Below are positions 47,401 through 60,800 of a DNA stretch of 64,000 nt, in pieces (the first letter of the stretch is position 1; each line of letters begins with the position of its first letter). A model generated the notes under the pieces. That model saw only the letters and a list, made by a program, of their open reading frames with translations. It did no database searches and was not told the DNA's origin. The stretch lies in NCBI GenBank assembly GCA_018697195.1, contig CM031864.1:28219962-28283961 (forward strand), in the 5' to 3' direction. The translations under genes and the position numbers were made by a program. This DNA is from Certhia americana (taxonomy: Eukaryota; Chordata; Aves; Passeriformes; Certhiidae).

Positions 47401-49780
47401 AAACAATGCCCTCATCCTTAACCCTCTTTCAAAGTACTTGCAAGTACCAGCAAACGTCCTCAAGCCCCAGCCTGCCAAATGCATTGTCATGGGCCTAAAA
47501 GGTGGGATGCAAAAGGCAGAGAAAAACCAATAGTAGTAAAAAGCAGGATAAAAGAGTGTTCCCTTTCTCCTGCATTCCCATCAGCAGCTGAGATGCAGGA
47601 GCAAGGAGAACTCACCTGATGGATGAGAGAGAACTGATCCTTGGTAAGGTAGAGCAGGAGCAGAAGGAAGGACTGCTCCCAAAGGCGATTTGCACACCTC
47701 TTTGGGATAAGAAAAGCAACCATGAGAGGCAGCAGAAGCCCTTCTCCCTGCACATTTGAAATTCATCTCTGGCCTGTCAGGGGGGACAAGACCCAACCAC
47801 ACATTTGTATATTCACTGAGCCGTACACCCAGCTCAGGCAGACTCTTGACAGATGCAGATGGGAAAGCCATTTTTCATAAAGTGACAGTAAAAAGGGAAC
47901 AAGAAAAAACAGCAAAACAACAAAAGACTCAGGCATCAGCTGGAAAAGATACAACAGGATCAGGGCTGAGAGAGAAGCAGAGTCAGATTAAACTTTTGGA
48001 TCTTTAAGCACACTAAGAGGCCAGTCTCCTTCCTCTGTTTTCTACTGTGGCCTGGAGGCAGCAGGTACCTTCATCCTTTTCTCCATAACCAGCTGAAAAA
48101 TGAAAGCTGGACCTGGAACAACACCAAGGCTTTGCTGAACTGGCCCTTGGGGACAGATGCTGGTAGAGGAGTTGCTGGAGTGCGTGGACACAGGCACTTT
48201 CTCACAAGCTCCTGCTCAGAGGAGGTGAGAGACAGCCTGCAGAGAACATGAAGCATTAACATGTAAGTCTGCCCCTCAGACCCAGACCTAGCTTAGATCT
48301 GGTCCTAAAGAGCATAGGGGCACCCAGGGCTCTGAAGGGACATCCCTGGCAGACCTCCTGCCAGCAGAGCAGAGGACTACTCAGTGCAATGCTGCCATGA
48401 TGGCAAACATTGCAGCTTCCAATGGCCTCAGTTTCTGTCAGGCAGTAACAAGTCCCTCTGTCCCAGGTTACCACGCAGCCAAGAGGCATCAGTGACAGGG
48501 AGCCACTGATCCAGACAGCAGGAAGTATTACTCAGCACAGTATATGTTGTCCCCTGAGCAGCATGTGTGCCTGCCCCTTTCAGCACCAGGAGCCAGCAGG
48601 TCCCAATGCAAGCCAAGGGGAAGAGGAAGGGGAAGGAAGGATTACCCTCACGGAGCGAAAGATTTCACCTCTGCCAGTGACATTCTGCTGTTGTCACCAC
48701 CAGACATAACATCAACCTCTTGATGTGAAATTTAAGTTGACAGTGATGCAGGAAAGGAGCTGAGAGGGCAGCAAACTCTGCCCAGCCCTTTTTGTAACCT
48801 CAAATCTCCCGTGGCTTCCAGCCTCTGCACAGAGTAGAGCCATCACCTCATTTCCAGGTTATTAAGCAAGCAGATACTCCTTTTCCAGAGCCATGGAATA
48901 ATATTTTCTTGCCGTTATCCATCCTTCTGGACAGCTCCAAGGAGAATTTCATTTTGGTCTCTGCTGCATCCTCTTTGTTTCTGAAATGAGAAACAGATGT
49001 AAGAGCCCACACCTCCTTTGCAAAATACACATGCAGCCATAAGGTGAAGTCACCAAAGAGCCCGAAGAGCTTCTGGTGACAAAGTCTAGGTGCCTTCAAA
49101 CTCACTGGAGGTGCATTGAGCCCCATTGCTCAATGCCTGCAACATTTCCAGCTGATACTCGTTCTCTTTGTCCCAGGAAAAGGCAAGCACAGGGCTGGGC
49201 AGCAAGGCTTGGTGGAGGTTACTGCTGAGACCTGGTTGAAATGTCATCCAGCAACACATTTCAAGAAAGATTCATCCCCAAGCAGCCTGGCTCCATAATA
49301 AAAGTGTCAGAGCAGCTGACTTGCTTCCCCCCATTCTCATTGCATACAGATTTATCCTGTCTCAGGTCTCTCTCCCTCCATAAGCCAGCACGTGCCTTTC
49401 CTTTCAATAGGCTGGCGGTGAAACTCAGCCAGCTGAGATTGTAGGAGAAAAGGGAATATAAGGAAGGTGAAGGCATCACAGGGAGAAAAAATGCTCAGGA
49501 GCCATGTTTTCCTCTCATTTTGGCTGGTGTCAGTTCTGAAATGGAGAAGGGTGACATGAGAGTTAACTTAACATGAGAATGCTCCAAAACCAGCAACCAT
49601 TTGCTCTGATGTTCCAAACCAATTCCCTAGCTACGAGGCTGTGTCACTTCCCTCTCAGTAAGCTCAAATCCCATTCCTGATAAAACCCATCCCAAAAGGC
49701 ATAAATATCTCCAAGCCTTCACCCTCCCAGCCAGGAAGCCCCTTCTCAGAGGGCTGTGCATGTGGTGGGCACCAGGGAGA
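47401..49780. other. Intergenic region, no gene recognised
   Basis: No gene could be assigned. A minus-strand open frame at 48848-49126 (92 codons) has an exon-like part preceded by an AG, but it is not recognised. The region ends at an assembly gap. Confidence 0.5.
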
Positions 49781-49880
49781 NNNNNNNNNNNNNNNNNNNN
49801 NNNNNNNNNNNNNNNNNNNNNNNNNNNNNNNNNNNNNNNNNNNNNNNNNNNNNNNNNNNNNNNNNNNNNNNNNNNNNNNN
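49781..49880. other. Assembly gap (100 N)
   Basis: Exactly 100 unknown bases, the usual placeholder for a gap of unknown length. Open frames that cross it are artefacts. Confidence 1.
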
Positions 49881-52800
49881 AAATATTAATAGTCCTTTGC
49901 AAACAATTAAAATACCCAGAATGGCCAGAGTTTCTTTTGGATTTTTTTGTTTTCTTCCTCCAACTTACACCCAAAGGAATGTGCCACACAAATTAAAATG
50001 ATTTGCCTCCAACCTGCAAGATAGGAGCAGGCAAGGCAACCTTCATCTGTGAGTGAAAGAGATTGAGCCTGCCTTTGTCAGGAGCACGCCAGCCCCAGGG
50101 AGGTGAGGTGGTGGGGGACGGCAGACAGAGCTGCAGGGATCCTGTTGGTTAATTCCCAGTAACTGGGACAGACAGGTCTGTTCCAGGCACCCAGCTGGGG
50201 TCCAGGGGGGTGTTTCATCAACATCAGTAGCAGAAATGAATCCTGGGCATCTCAACTGCCTTGGGGGGGATGGAGAGTAAGAACAAAGAGCTGTGGAATA
50301 ACTTTTCATGGAGCAGAGAAGGCCTCTACTACCACCAAGGCAGTGCTGTTAAATTTGCAAAACATATTGCAGGAGGCAGAGGCTATGATACCTTCTGGCC
50401 CCACAGACATTATCACCCAAGGACATTGTTTTTCTAGCCCATGCCAGGGTACCCATTCAGGTATGTGCCCTAGCACACATTTTGTGATTTCAGTTGAGAG
50501 AGTCAGTTTATTTCTAGCAGTGAGAGCTCGTAGGCAAGAGGAAAACCAAGACCACCCCCAGCAGACTATAAAAGCACTTCATTGCTCTGTCACAGCTGTT
50601 TCTCACATCTGGGTGCAGACAGCACTTAGAGCACTGCAGCTGGCTCCAGCTCCTCAGCTAGAATTCCCTGTTAACGCCAGGCAGGCAAGAGGTCTGGCAG
50701 CTGAGGTGAAGGGCCACTCCATCTCCGTCACATTCTCCTCTGCTAATGAAAATGTTTCTCCAGCGTGTCCTCGGGAAGGTTTCCTTCAGCTCTCACCCTC
50801 ATGTGATTGAAAGCTAATCTCTGTTACTCTTGGCTGAATGGCAGCCCACAAGTAAGGTGATGTATTACGTTTCCCTTCAACTCAACATTTAATGGTGCTG
50901 GCAGAAGAAGAAAAAGCATCAGATGTTTCTAGACTGAAAGTGAACTCCTCCCAAAACACTGTGAGGTCAGGGCAGGAACAGGGGCCTCACAAACTGGCAC
51001 CCCTTTAAATTCCAGCTTGCTTTGAAAGGCCACTTGGCTTGCCAACATCCTCCTTTCCAGAGGCAGTCCAGCGGATAGCCATGGCCACAGGAGACAACAC
51101 GTCCTGTTGCCACCCTGTGGGACATGACTGGCCTCTGGTGAACTCCCCATCATCAGTCTGGTCAGCACAGGGGGCTGGGAGAGAGGCCAAGGTCTCGAGT
51201 GCAGACTTTTTAGAGGAAAGCACGTGACAAAGGCTCAAGTTCCTCTGGCTGGCTCCAAGCTTAGTCACTGAAGACTCAAGATGGAAAATTTTTCAACCTG
51301 TGATGTTAACTTCCTTTTAAAATGCTTGGAGACCTCCTGATAAAAAGAAATTGAAAGAAAAAAGTCAGGCTTACAATCCTCTTGGTGTTGTGGTGCTCAC
51401 ACTCAAGGAGCACCTGGCTCCATGACACACTTTCTTCTCTGCTCCCCAGCTCTGCAAACACATTCCAGGCCATTCTCACCATCTGCTGCTCTCCTGCTGT
51501 TTCTCCCCTCACTGGAACCACCCAATTACGTATCATGGCACTCTGCCCCCTCTATCTGCAAAGCGTTGCAGATTTCTCCTTTTTGGCTATAAGACAACTA
51601 TCAGCATTTGTTGAGCACATCCAAACACAACACGAACTCCCCCATTTGCTTTCTCTTCTCCCACTAGCACTGGTTGTAGCATATTTACCATGGACCACAC
51701 AAAATGCATTCCCCAACAGCTAAACCTGGAGGAGGAGAAGAAGGAGAAATTAAGAAAACACACAGGATGAAAAAGAGAAACTTTCCAATTACTGGCAATT
51801 ATTTCTACTTGATCACCTACTGTGCACTGTATCCCCAACATAAATCACTCTTGGCAGGGTGGCACAGCTTGTACCTGCACACACAGTGCACAAGTGAGCA
51901 CACAGGCTGTTTGGTGAAGGTATGCCAATCTATTTGGGCTCAGACGGCTCCAACTCTCCTCTGCTCCCACAAGCCATGGCCCAAGTCCTGGAGTAGAGGC
52001 AAGTCACTTTCTTGGAGCTGAGGCCTGCCATGAGAAATTGCCCAAGGGATGTCCATCCTCATTCCCAGACTCACCTGTCCGGGTTCTCTGGCAGTTTTTC
52101 CTTCCCAGGAGGCATGCCAGCTATAGTGTGCAGGCAGCACAGCTCAGCCAGAGACACCTTCCCCCCCATGGGAGGACACGCTTTTCTCTCAGCCAGAGGG
52201 AAGGTGGAGGCACTCAGCATACTGCTGCACTGGAAGAAGCACTCAGCCAGCCACTAATGCTTCCCACTGTCTTGGAGCAAAGGGATGGATTAGCTTTTAT
52301 TAGCTCTTATGAAGAGCACATCACTCCTGCCCTTTCCTCCTCTCTCAAGGCTCACGCACAGCCTCAGCTGTGCTGCAAGTGAAGCAGAAGGAACCTACGT
52401 GCTAGCAGCTCCAAACTCCTCTTGGGTCTTGTATAAATCTTACAAGTCTTAAATCCTAGGCAAGCTGGGAGTTAGGATGGAGCAAGCCTCCTAAGGGTGA
52501 TGCAGATGCTGCCCAGAAGTACTTAAAAAAAGATGGATGCTTGGCTTGGCTTTTACATCTGGATCTCTCAGGTGGCACCACACACAGCCTGAAGGAGGGC
52601 ACGGTCTCCATGCCAGCCAAACCAAAGTCAAGCTACAGTCCCCAGAGCAGAGACCCAAACCCGGGGCTGTTATTTGAGAGATGATCCGTGGTTTTCTAGC
52701 TGAGTGCTCCTGCCACACGCAGTATCCCTGACCCCCAGCACCCAGCCAGCAGCACGGCTGAGGGATGGTGCTGCTCCAGAGAAGTCGCTCTGGGGCTTGT

Positions 52801-52914
52801 TAGCAGGGTGATAAAGGGGATGAATGGCCTCAGAGAAATGCTCTGTCTCCTGCTATGGCATTCATTATCCTTTAGCCAGGCAATTCTTCACACCAGCCAG
52901 GAGCTCTGGGCTGG
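49881..52914. other. Intergenic region, no gene recognised
   Basis: Only unrecognised open frames were seen, the longest being 155 codons at 50343-50810 on the plus strand. No repeat family was identified. Confidence 0.5.
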
Positions 52915-53100
52915 CTCGTTTGTCGCCCGCGGGTGCTGTTTCCCACAAGCGGCACTCGCTGGTTGCCGCAGGCAGCTCGAACGGGCCTGAGCAGCGGCAG
53001 GGGCGGAGCGCTCGGGGCTCATCACCTTCCTCCCATACGACCGGACTGCTTTCACAAACACTCAACTCCGTAATCCGAGCCACAGCTGCCCCCCGTCCCC
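52915..53100. promoter_or_regulatory. Isolated CpG-rich cluster, possible orphan promoter
   Basis: About 18 CpG dinucleotides occur in some 180 bp, while the surrounding tens of kilobases are CpG-poor. It includes GGGGCGGAGCGC, a GC-box-like sequence. A consensus-like donor CCAG|GTAAGG lies downstream on the plus strand at 53387. No gene is known to me at this point, so it could be an unannotated promoter, an enhancer with CpG retention, or a GC-rich repeat. Confidence 0.35.
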
Positions 53101-56100
53101 AGATCTGCCCATTTTCAGCCTGATTTCCCAAGGAATGCAAAGCATATGAAATCCTGCTGCATCAGTCTGTCCTCTGCCCACTCCCCAGAAACTTCTGACA
53201 CTGCAAACAGATTTCAAGCTGATGTGACAGAGTAACAGAGGTCTTGGAGACAATCAGAGTGTATAAATTTCATGGAACAGACTACCAAACGGAGGAGAGA
53301 CTTTATTAGCACCTTCCAAACTGGAAGTATCATCCTTTATTAGACATCAGACAATTTTTGTGGGAGAGATGCTATAAATATTCCAGGTAAGGGAGATGCT
53401 CCATTCAGCACAAATAACTTGCTGGACACCAGAGACTCCAAAGCCAAAGAGTGCATCCACAGAAGAGGAGATTTCATGGATCCCACTGTACATAGTACCA
53501 ACAGGAGAAGATTTCAGGCCTGTTTGGCTAACAGGAGAGCCGGCCAGCTAAGATGGCATGTTAGCCTTTGGAAAGCCCATGGAAATGGAATGGGTGCCCT
53601 TCCTTTGGCCTTCAAGAGACCAAGCTGAAGTCCTCTGCATTTCCAGCCTTAATAACCCTTCCCAGACTTATGGATGAGTTCAGCTGCTGCCTAAAATGGA
53701 AGTGACATGCCCAGTCCAAGGGGGAGAACTGATGGGCCGAGCAGCTCCCTGACCCCCACAACTCTCTCACTGCCTCTCCACTGCATGGACAGAGATTTCA
53801 CCTTCCAGAAAGATGTTTCATCCACAGACTGCTGCCAGTAAGTGCCAGGAAGGCAGTCCAGAGTCGGAGCAGTGCCTGCTGAGTTTTCAGCAAGATCACT
53901 TACACATCAAGTTTCTCATTAGCTGTTGACTGATGGGTGGCCCTTGTAAGCAAGAGGGAGCCTATTCCTCCACACACAGGGGCTGGCAGGCAGCAGTATG
54001 GGTGTCCTTCCCCCAGGAGGAAAGAATGAGCCTCAGAAACCCTTCTTCTTCCTTCTGAAGGGTATACAACAGCCTCTTGTTTCTCTCTTAGAGTCAATTA
54101 ACGTTCTCCCGTCACCCAGCGTGATACAACCTTGCTAAGGCTGAGCCCAGCATTTCAGCTTTGTCTGACCCCTGTATGCAGTTTGGGCATAGGGCAAGGT
54201 GACCCCTGTGTTCATTTAGGATGTGCAATGATAACCTAGTCATTATCTGCTCAGTGTGTCATTTCCAGCCTCAGGCATTCCAGAGCCCTGGCAGTAACTG
54301 AGAAGTGAGAAATAACCTTTTTCTCTCCAGATCATTTGTGACACTATCCCAGCTGCCCAGACATATTTTGGGACTTCTCTGATTCACATGGTAAAGGTCA
54401 AGACCCAGGAGGTGCCTTCAGCCTGGTGGATCACGTATTACTTGTACCTGTGGGGCTTCAGTTCCACAAAAAGACAATTTTAACATGTTCTACAGCACAT
54501 CCTTTACTAAAAAAAAAAAAAAAAAAAAAAAAAGGATTTATACTCCAGGGTTGGTGACTCCCTGTTCTGCCCAGCAAAAGGAGAGATGGGGATTGAATTC
54601 AAGCTTATGTTCATTAAAATAGAAGAAAAAAAAAGGAAATCCAGAAATCCAGTCACTCTATACTAATTGTTCTGATCCCACCTTTCACAGTGTTGCATTG
54701 AGCTAAAGGGCTGCACCTGAAAGTGTGCCAAGAGTGGCATGAAATGTTAATGTTGCAATTAAAACAATATGAATATTTCAGCACTGCTCTGCTGCTTCCT
54801 ATCCACTGAACAATTCTCATTCAATAGAAGTCAAGTTACATTTCAGGAAATAATGAGATCTGCTAATTAAGTTTGGCCTAGGAAGACAGCAGTCTTAAAA
54901 AGAGGAAAAAAATATTCAGATCTCCCCAAAATGTGTACATTTGCTGCTTATTACCTGCAAAAGGGAGTCATTAACACTGCTCAGTGCCAGAATCACAGGT
55001 CAATGCCACTGCCTTATTGCATACATCTAGAGGAAATTCTCTTCATAATGATAAAATGCAGAAGTCATGACCTGCCTTGTCCCCAGGTGCAGAGCAGGGA
55101 ATGCCAGGCTGACACATCCCACACTGAATGCAGACAGCAGATCCCTGGTAGTGAATGACAATTCCAGGCTTGGCTAGCGAGAGGCAGACCAGGCTCTGAG
55201 GGGCTGAAGGCAGCAAATCACACTCAGCTGACACAGGACAGATCCCAGATAGTACACAGGGAAGGGAATTTTCCTTGACAGCCATTCACACAACTGAATG
55301 ACAGTGACACTGGCTTGAGCTGGTGGAAGCCACAGGAAAAGTGACTACTAGGTCAGTACTGGAAGGACAAAGACTAGTCAGGATTATCTTGTGTTTTAAT
55401 TCTAAAAAAGAGGCAACAGAGGATCCCCCCATCCTGCCCCCTGCATCCATCAGACATAGACATGTGTTGCAATAACATGAGGACACAGAACAGCCTAGAG
55501 AGAGGAAACATTGGGTTCCAGGGGTCCCAAAGGAAACTGATATCAACACACTGTTCCTATGGCTTCCCCACTATCTTGTTTTTCATAATGTTCCCAAATT
55601 TCTTTATCTGTGACCGTTGTTGGGGATGCCATCATGTCTCCTGTGTTCCTCCCAGATAACTGCAAGGAAAGGTTGGGCACAGAAGGTCCATCAGCAAGAA
55701 TATTTATTTCATGGGAAGAGCAGGAGACTGGAAACAGGTCCACCATGTCATCCTGCTGATTTGATGACATGCCTTTTTTATGACGTTGCATTTTCTCTTT
55801 CTCAGAGTTTCAGGAACGCACAAGAACCACTCATCCTCCAGGCCTGAACTGCACCATCAGTCCCAACCTGACCGATCCACATGGAGCTGTCTAGGGGACA
55901 CAGAGAAGCTTGCTGTGCAAAGAGGATGCTACAGCAGTCCAGACCTCTCCAACCCCTCCCCCAACCTACCTCCCCAATCTCCAAAGGAAAACTCATCCAA
56001 TGGCAGGATGAGGGAGGCCAATGGAGTTCTGGTTCATTCCTTGGCTTCTGCTGACACTCCAAACTTCAGCCTGTCTTTAATATAGACAACCTTCCTGATG

Positions 56101-56376
56101 AGATCCAGACAGAGATTGAACCATGCTAATCAAACTTGGCAACACAATGCCAAATCGGGGGGAGCTCAAAGCATCAGGAAGGAAATACTTCATTTGAAAG
56201 GGGAGAAAAATCTAGATGAAAAGATCAGAAAAGACTTTCCAGGTCCTGGACTGTCCTAAGGGACTCAGGTGCCATTTCTATATCCATCTGTGAGAAATAA
56301 ACCTAGCTGGTTTATTACCCAAAGCACACCCAGGGGGATTTCCCCACCTTGCTGCCATGAACAGCATCTCACTGTT
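53101..56376. other. Intergenic region, no gene recognised
   Basis: No coding exon was recognised. It holds a poly-A tract at 54509-54533 and an AT-rich, non-repetitive block at about 54640-54920. Confidence 0.5.
54509..54533. repeat. Poly-A tract (25)
   Basis: This is a run of 25 A. There is no recognisable retrocopy upstream and no clear target-site duplication, so it is called a simple tract. Confidence 0.95.
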
Positions 56377-56379
56377 TTG

Positions 56380-56460
56380 TGGATGAGTAGGTGGTCTGCT
56401 CCCATCAGACCACTTCTCACTCTATTTCCAGACGAACCAGCACTTGCTGCTACCAAGTGT
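56380..56460. repeat. Unclassified dispersed repeat, copy A
   Basis: The segment around GTGGTCTGCTCCCATCAGAC and CTCTATTTCCAGACGAACCA recurs about 575 bp further right at 56955-57040 in the same orientation, with moderate divergence. The family was not identified. Confidence 0.6.
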
Positions 56461-56954
56461 CTGTTCTGCAATAAAGAGCAATAAACATGCCAGAGTAATT
56501 AATGTCTTAACAACTTATTACAATCCTCAGATAATTAATCACAAAAGCTAAACATGCTGTCTCACCCTCCTAATGTGTTAATGCTCTAATTATTATGCCT
56601 CAATTAAGGGAAAGTCAGAGCTCCTTGCTTAGAAATGCATGTTTAATAAGGGTGCCTGAATGCAGGCGAGTTGGAGTGGGAAGGAGGGGGTGATGGGGGT
56701 TAAGGAAAAGGACACCATTTTTAATGTGGTTTCTTGGGTGCCTCGAGGCAAGGTATTGACAGCTCCTATCTGGGATCTCACACACGATTGCACGTGTAAC
56801 TGGGGACCATCTGTGGTGGCTTCATGCTCCACTTCCCACCAGATTATTTATAGGAAAAGCAGCATGTGGGGCACAGAGAAGGCAGGGACTGGAGATGAGC
56901 AGTCACACCATGGATCTGGACAGCACTAGGCAGCAGAGGTGGCAGCTCTCACAG

Positions 56955-57040
56955 CAGCCACTAAATGATTGGTGGTCTCCTCTATCCAGCCCACTTCTTG
57001 CTCTATTTCCAGACAGGCTGGCACTTGCCACCACTCCTGA
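56955..57040. repeat. Unclassified dispersed repeat, copy B
   Basis: GGTGGTCTCCTCTATCCAGC followed by CTCTATTTCCAGACAGGCTG aligns with the copy at 56380-56460. Together they could be parts of a decayed duplicated element or of one repeat family inserted twice. Confidence 0.6.
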
Positions 57041-57776
57041 CCCCTACAAAGCCTCCCCACTGTCCAAGCCTCTCCACCCTGTCCTGTGTCCATGGTACTC
57101 CTTGCCTCCAATCAAGCTAACTCTGGGACACCCATGGAAATGATAAGAACAGCCCCCCAGAAACGGGATTACTCTTGGAATGTGACATATCAGCTCATCT
57201 GACTTCAGCCACTACCTGGTGGTTTTCCACAAGACCCTGTTGTCTGAGGGAACAGAAAGCCATGTCTCAAGGAGAACATAATTTAAAAATACTTGGCTTT
57301 TAGATGGGGAAGCTGAACGCAAAAAAGTATTCTGCAGGGGACTTGTGGTGGTTACCAGCCCTGAATCTGCCTTCCTGGTTCCTGGCTCTGAACCTCACTA
57401 GATACTGGGAAACTTCAGAAAGAGGTTCTTGGTAAGGAGGAGCTTGAGCAGACCCTAAAGATGAATGTAGGGCCTGGACCCCTCATCATGTGATAGCAGG
57501 AGATCTTTGCTGCCCTCAAGACACTGCTGTGCATCCATATGATACTTGTGTTTTGGAAAGACTTGTAAGACAAAGTATAGTCAAGGCAAAAATGGCATCA
57601 CATCCATCCCACCCTGCAGAAGCAGTGACCCTAAAGAACAAAGGAATCATGCAACTGGCACTGGAGTCATGGAACTCTGCAATGCAGCAGACATGGGAAG
57701 CAGGAACTGGCATAGCCAGGCTCCAGATCCTGGTGCAATACAAAAAGCTGCAACAGAAGAATGGCTGGAGCTCAAG

Positions 57777-57880
57777 TCTCCCTAATAAAGCCTATAAAAA
57801 CTTCCTTTTCCAATAAAAAGAACTCCCCCGCTAAAGTGGGTCTTCACATACTCTCCCTAATAAAGAAAACTCTCCCTAAA
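57777..57880. repeat. Direct repeats carrying AATAAA signals
   Basis: The 14-mer TCTCCCTAATAAAG occurs at 57777-57790 and 57852-57865, with a partial third copy at 57871-57880. The block also contains CCTATAAAAAC and another AATAAA. It resembles an LTR or 3'-UTR-like stretch, but no element could be named. Confidence 0.55.
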
Positions 57881-60800
57881 CCAGCCTGGTTTCTGTTCCA
57901 TCCAAACCCTTTTCTCAGACAAATGAATCACCAGAAGCATTTCCAGCCTAGGTTCAACTCCAAAACTATTGCATTTCTTGAAGAAATAACACACTGTGTA
58001 GGTTTGGATGGATCTCTCTGAGGAATAAGGGAGAGGGAATAAGAAACAAAACAAAGTAAAGCAACCTGGAGGGGACATGAATTTTAAAACCCATGAACAG
58101 TTTTAGTTTTCAAATAATCCAAATAAAAAAAGATGGTTCACATAGTTACTTCCACAAAAATAATTCTGTCACTTTGATTCTTTGGTGATGTCTCATGAAA
58201 AACAAAAGAAAGCTCTCTACCTCTGAGACACCAACCTGACAGCAGCTTGACTGGTGAAAAGGGGCTGATGCCTCCCCACAGAGGCAGCCTGTGGATTCCC
58301 ACAGGGATGAGAGCTCCAAAAGAAGACTTGTGAGTTGTGCCTCTCTCCACACTCCTTTCCATTCCAGAAAGAGGTATGACTTGTCCAGGCTTTCCACCTC
58401 TTCACAGAGGATAATTTCAGACATCCAGCTCTAGTTCCCTGCACTGGGCTGGAGTTATCAGAGCTCCTTATTTCAGCAGCTTCACTTGGATCAGTGAGTT
58501 GCTGCATGGAGATTCCAGAACCCACCCAAACTGTCAAACCTGACCACCCAGGACAGGACCATCAAAACCATGGAAATCTGAGCAAACTCAGCCTCATTAG
58601 GAAGATATAAAAGGGATATGATACTTTTTGAGGAATTAAAGGATATTTCTGCTGTTGTTTTCACTGACTTGTGGAGCAGAAAGTTTTCTGTGCATATTGG
58701 CATCTATGCTGAAAGTGGCGATACTCAGACTCTTGCCTTCTTTTTTCCAAACATACAATCCAGTTCCCTCAAATATCACAGGGAAGTGGCTGACTGCTTT
58801 TGTACCTCTCCCTTCTCACCAGTACCATCAGTCGCCACCTGAAAATATGGGGCATTACTTCTATTCTTGGGCTAGACATTTCGGATTTGTTATATTAGAT
58901 TTGACTTACTCCAAAGTGTGTCATCTAAATATCCAGTGCCATGCATTCTGGAGAAGTCACCTGGCTCATGTTAGCATGTTGTGGTGTTGGAAAAAGCTGT
59001 CTACCTAGAAGACAGTAGTAACACAGAGCCATGGCTCTTTACACCTTTCTCATCTGAACTTAGTCTAAATTTCTTGTAGCAAGTCACTGTCCCAACAGCC
59101 CAGACCTGACCCCAAACCAGCTCACACAAAACACCTGCAGGCAGCAGCCATGTGGACACATTGCCAGAGCCCTAAAGCAGGGCTTTAGGGGAGGGCAGCC
59201 TCTGGAGAACAGCAGATGAATGACAAGAATATATAAAATATGTAATGGCCATCAGAAAAAAACAGTATCACTGCTTCCCAGAACAAGACAGCCAGTCTGA
59301 GGGGATTAGAGGGCTGGACCATAAAGATGGTGCCAAATGAACCCAGATGCCCCAGTACCAACCCTACAGCCCTCTCCAGCAAGATTTTTCTGCCTCTGCC
59401 TCCTGCTTTAAGACAGTGTGCAGCACAACAGCTGGGAAACCAAATCTGGTCCAAATTTTGTTAGAACCCTGCTGATTTTTATTCTTGTTTACCAACATTA
59501 ATTTTAATGTCTTTCCCTACATTAACTTTGTCCTGAACTAGTTGGAGGAAAATTCCTACTCACTTGCCTTCTGGAGAACAGACTGGGTAATTTTCCCTTG
59601 CCATTTAACAGCCTGCCTGGGTTGCTCGGGAATGACAGCCACACTGTATACTTGGAGGCTAATAAACTCTCCAAGGCTGGGGGAGCAGGATTTACATATC
59701 CCTGAACACACTGCCCATTCTTTGTTCAGTTTGGGCCTTGGCTTGCGATGGCCCAGCAAGCTGAAATTTCTTCCTCCTTTCAGCGTGGAAAGGAACTTTG
59801 TGAGCCTGATGGAAATTTCTTTCTCCTCATTTTCAACATGAAAGGGAACTACAGAGCCTTCACCAAGGATAAGTAATGCTTCCAGATGAAGTGGCAACCT
59901 CTCCAAGTCTGGGCAGCTTTGGGCTGGGTTTTCCAGCAGGGAGTTGAGTCTCATTTTTCCCTGGAATCATTAAAAAGGCCTGCAAAACTGGTCTGGAAAA
60001 AGATAATGGTACTAGAATATGCATGGAGAGTGTTTCAGAGAAGTGGGGAGCAGGAAGATGCCTCTGCTCTGCAATGCCCAACTCCCCCCATACTGCCAGA
60101 ACTGTCCATCATCCAACAGACAAAAATAAAAGTTTGCCTTGTCTTGTATCCCACACACCCTTGTTTACAGCAGGGAGCAGAAATGAGGATGAGGCAATGC
60201 CTTACCCCCCACTCTCTCTCTCTCTCTCTCTCTCATCTGTTTCTTCCAGCCACCATCCTGGCTTCCTTTAGGGGACATCACAGCCCCATCCAGGCTGTCT
60301 CTGTCAGAGAGAAAAATATTGGCCTTCCCTTTACTCACCAGATGCTGAATGTGGTCCTATTCCTCTCTTCAGCACAGAGAGGTGTGGTGGCTTAGAGCAT
60401 GGGCAGGAAAAGAAACACTCAGGTCTTTCTGCACCTTTCTCTCCCCATTCAAAAAACAAGGTAACAGCTCTTTCCACCAATGAAATGCAAGGGTCTGATT
60501 CAGGCATATTTCCAAAGATTTTTGTCTCTGCCAGGATAAAAAAGAATATGGTTAGAGCAAGTGAAGTTATTTGTTGTAAAACATGATGCCCATACTTTGA
60601 AAGTACAGATGTTCCCTGCATGCTCCAAGGGGTGATTTGGAAGACAGAAGACTCAAAAACTCCTACTCTATCCAATCACAAGCAAATGGGCTGCCATAGA
60701 GGGAGGGTTTCCAGGAAAGATGAAGAAGGCAGCAGTGAGGTGGCTGGAGTATTCCCGCCAATTATCATGGAGAATTTTGACTGCTCTGCTGGGTTTCCTG

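Noticed and set aside
49627..50001. Open frames spanning the run of N
   Set aside because: They translate unknown bases; artefacts of the gap.
57490..57816. 108-codon plus-strand frame as a host gene
   Set aside because: No family match or splice context. It lies in a region of unclassified repeats and is considered only as possible element remnant.
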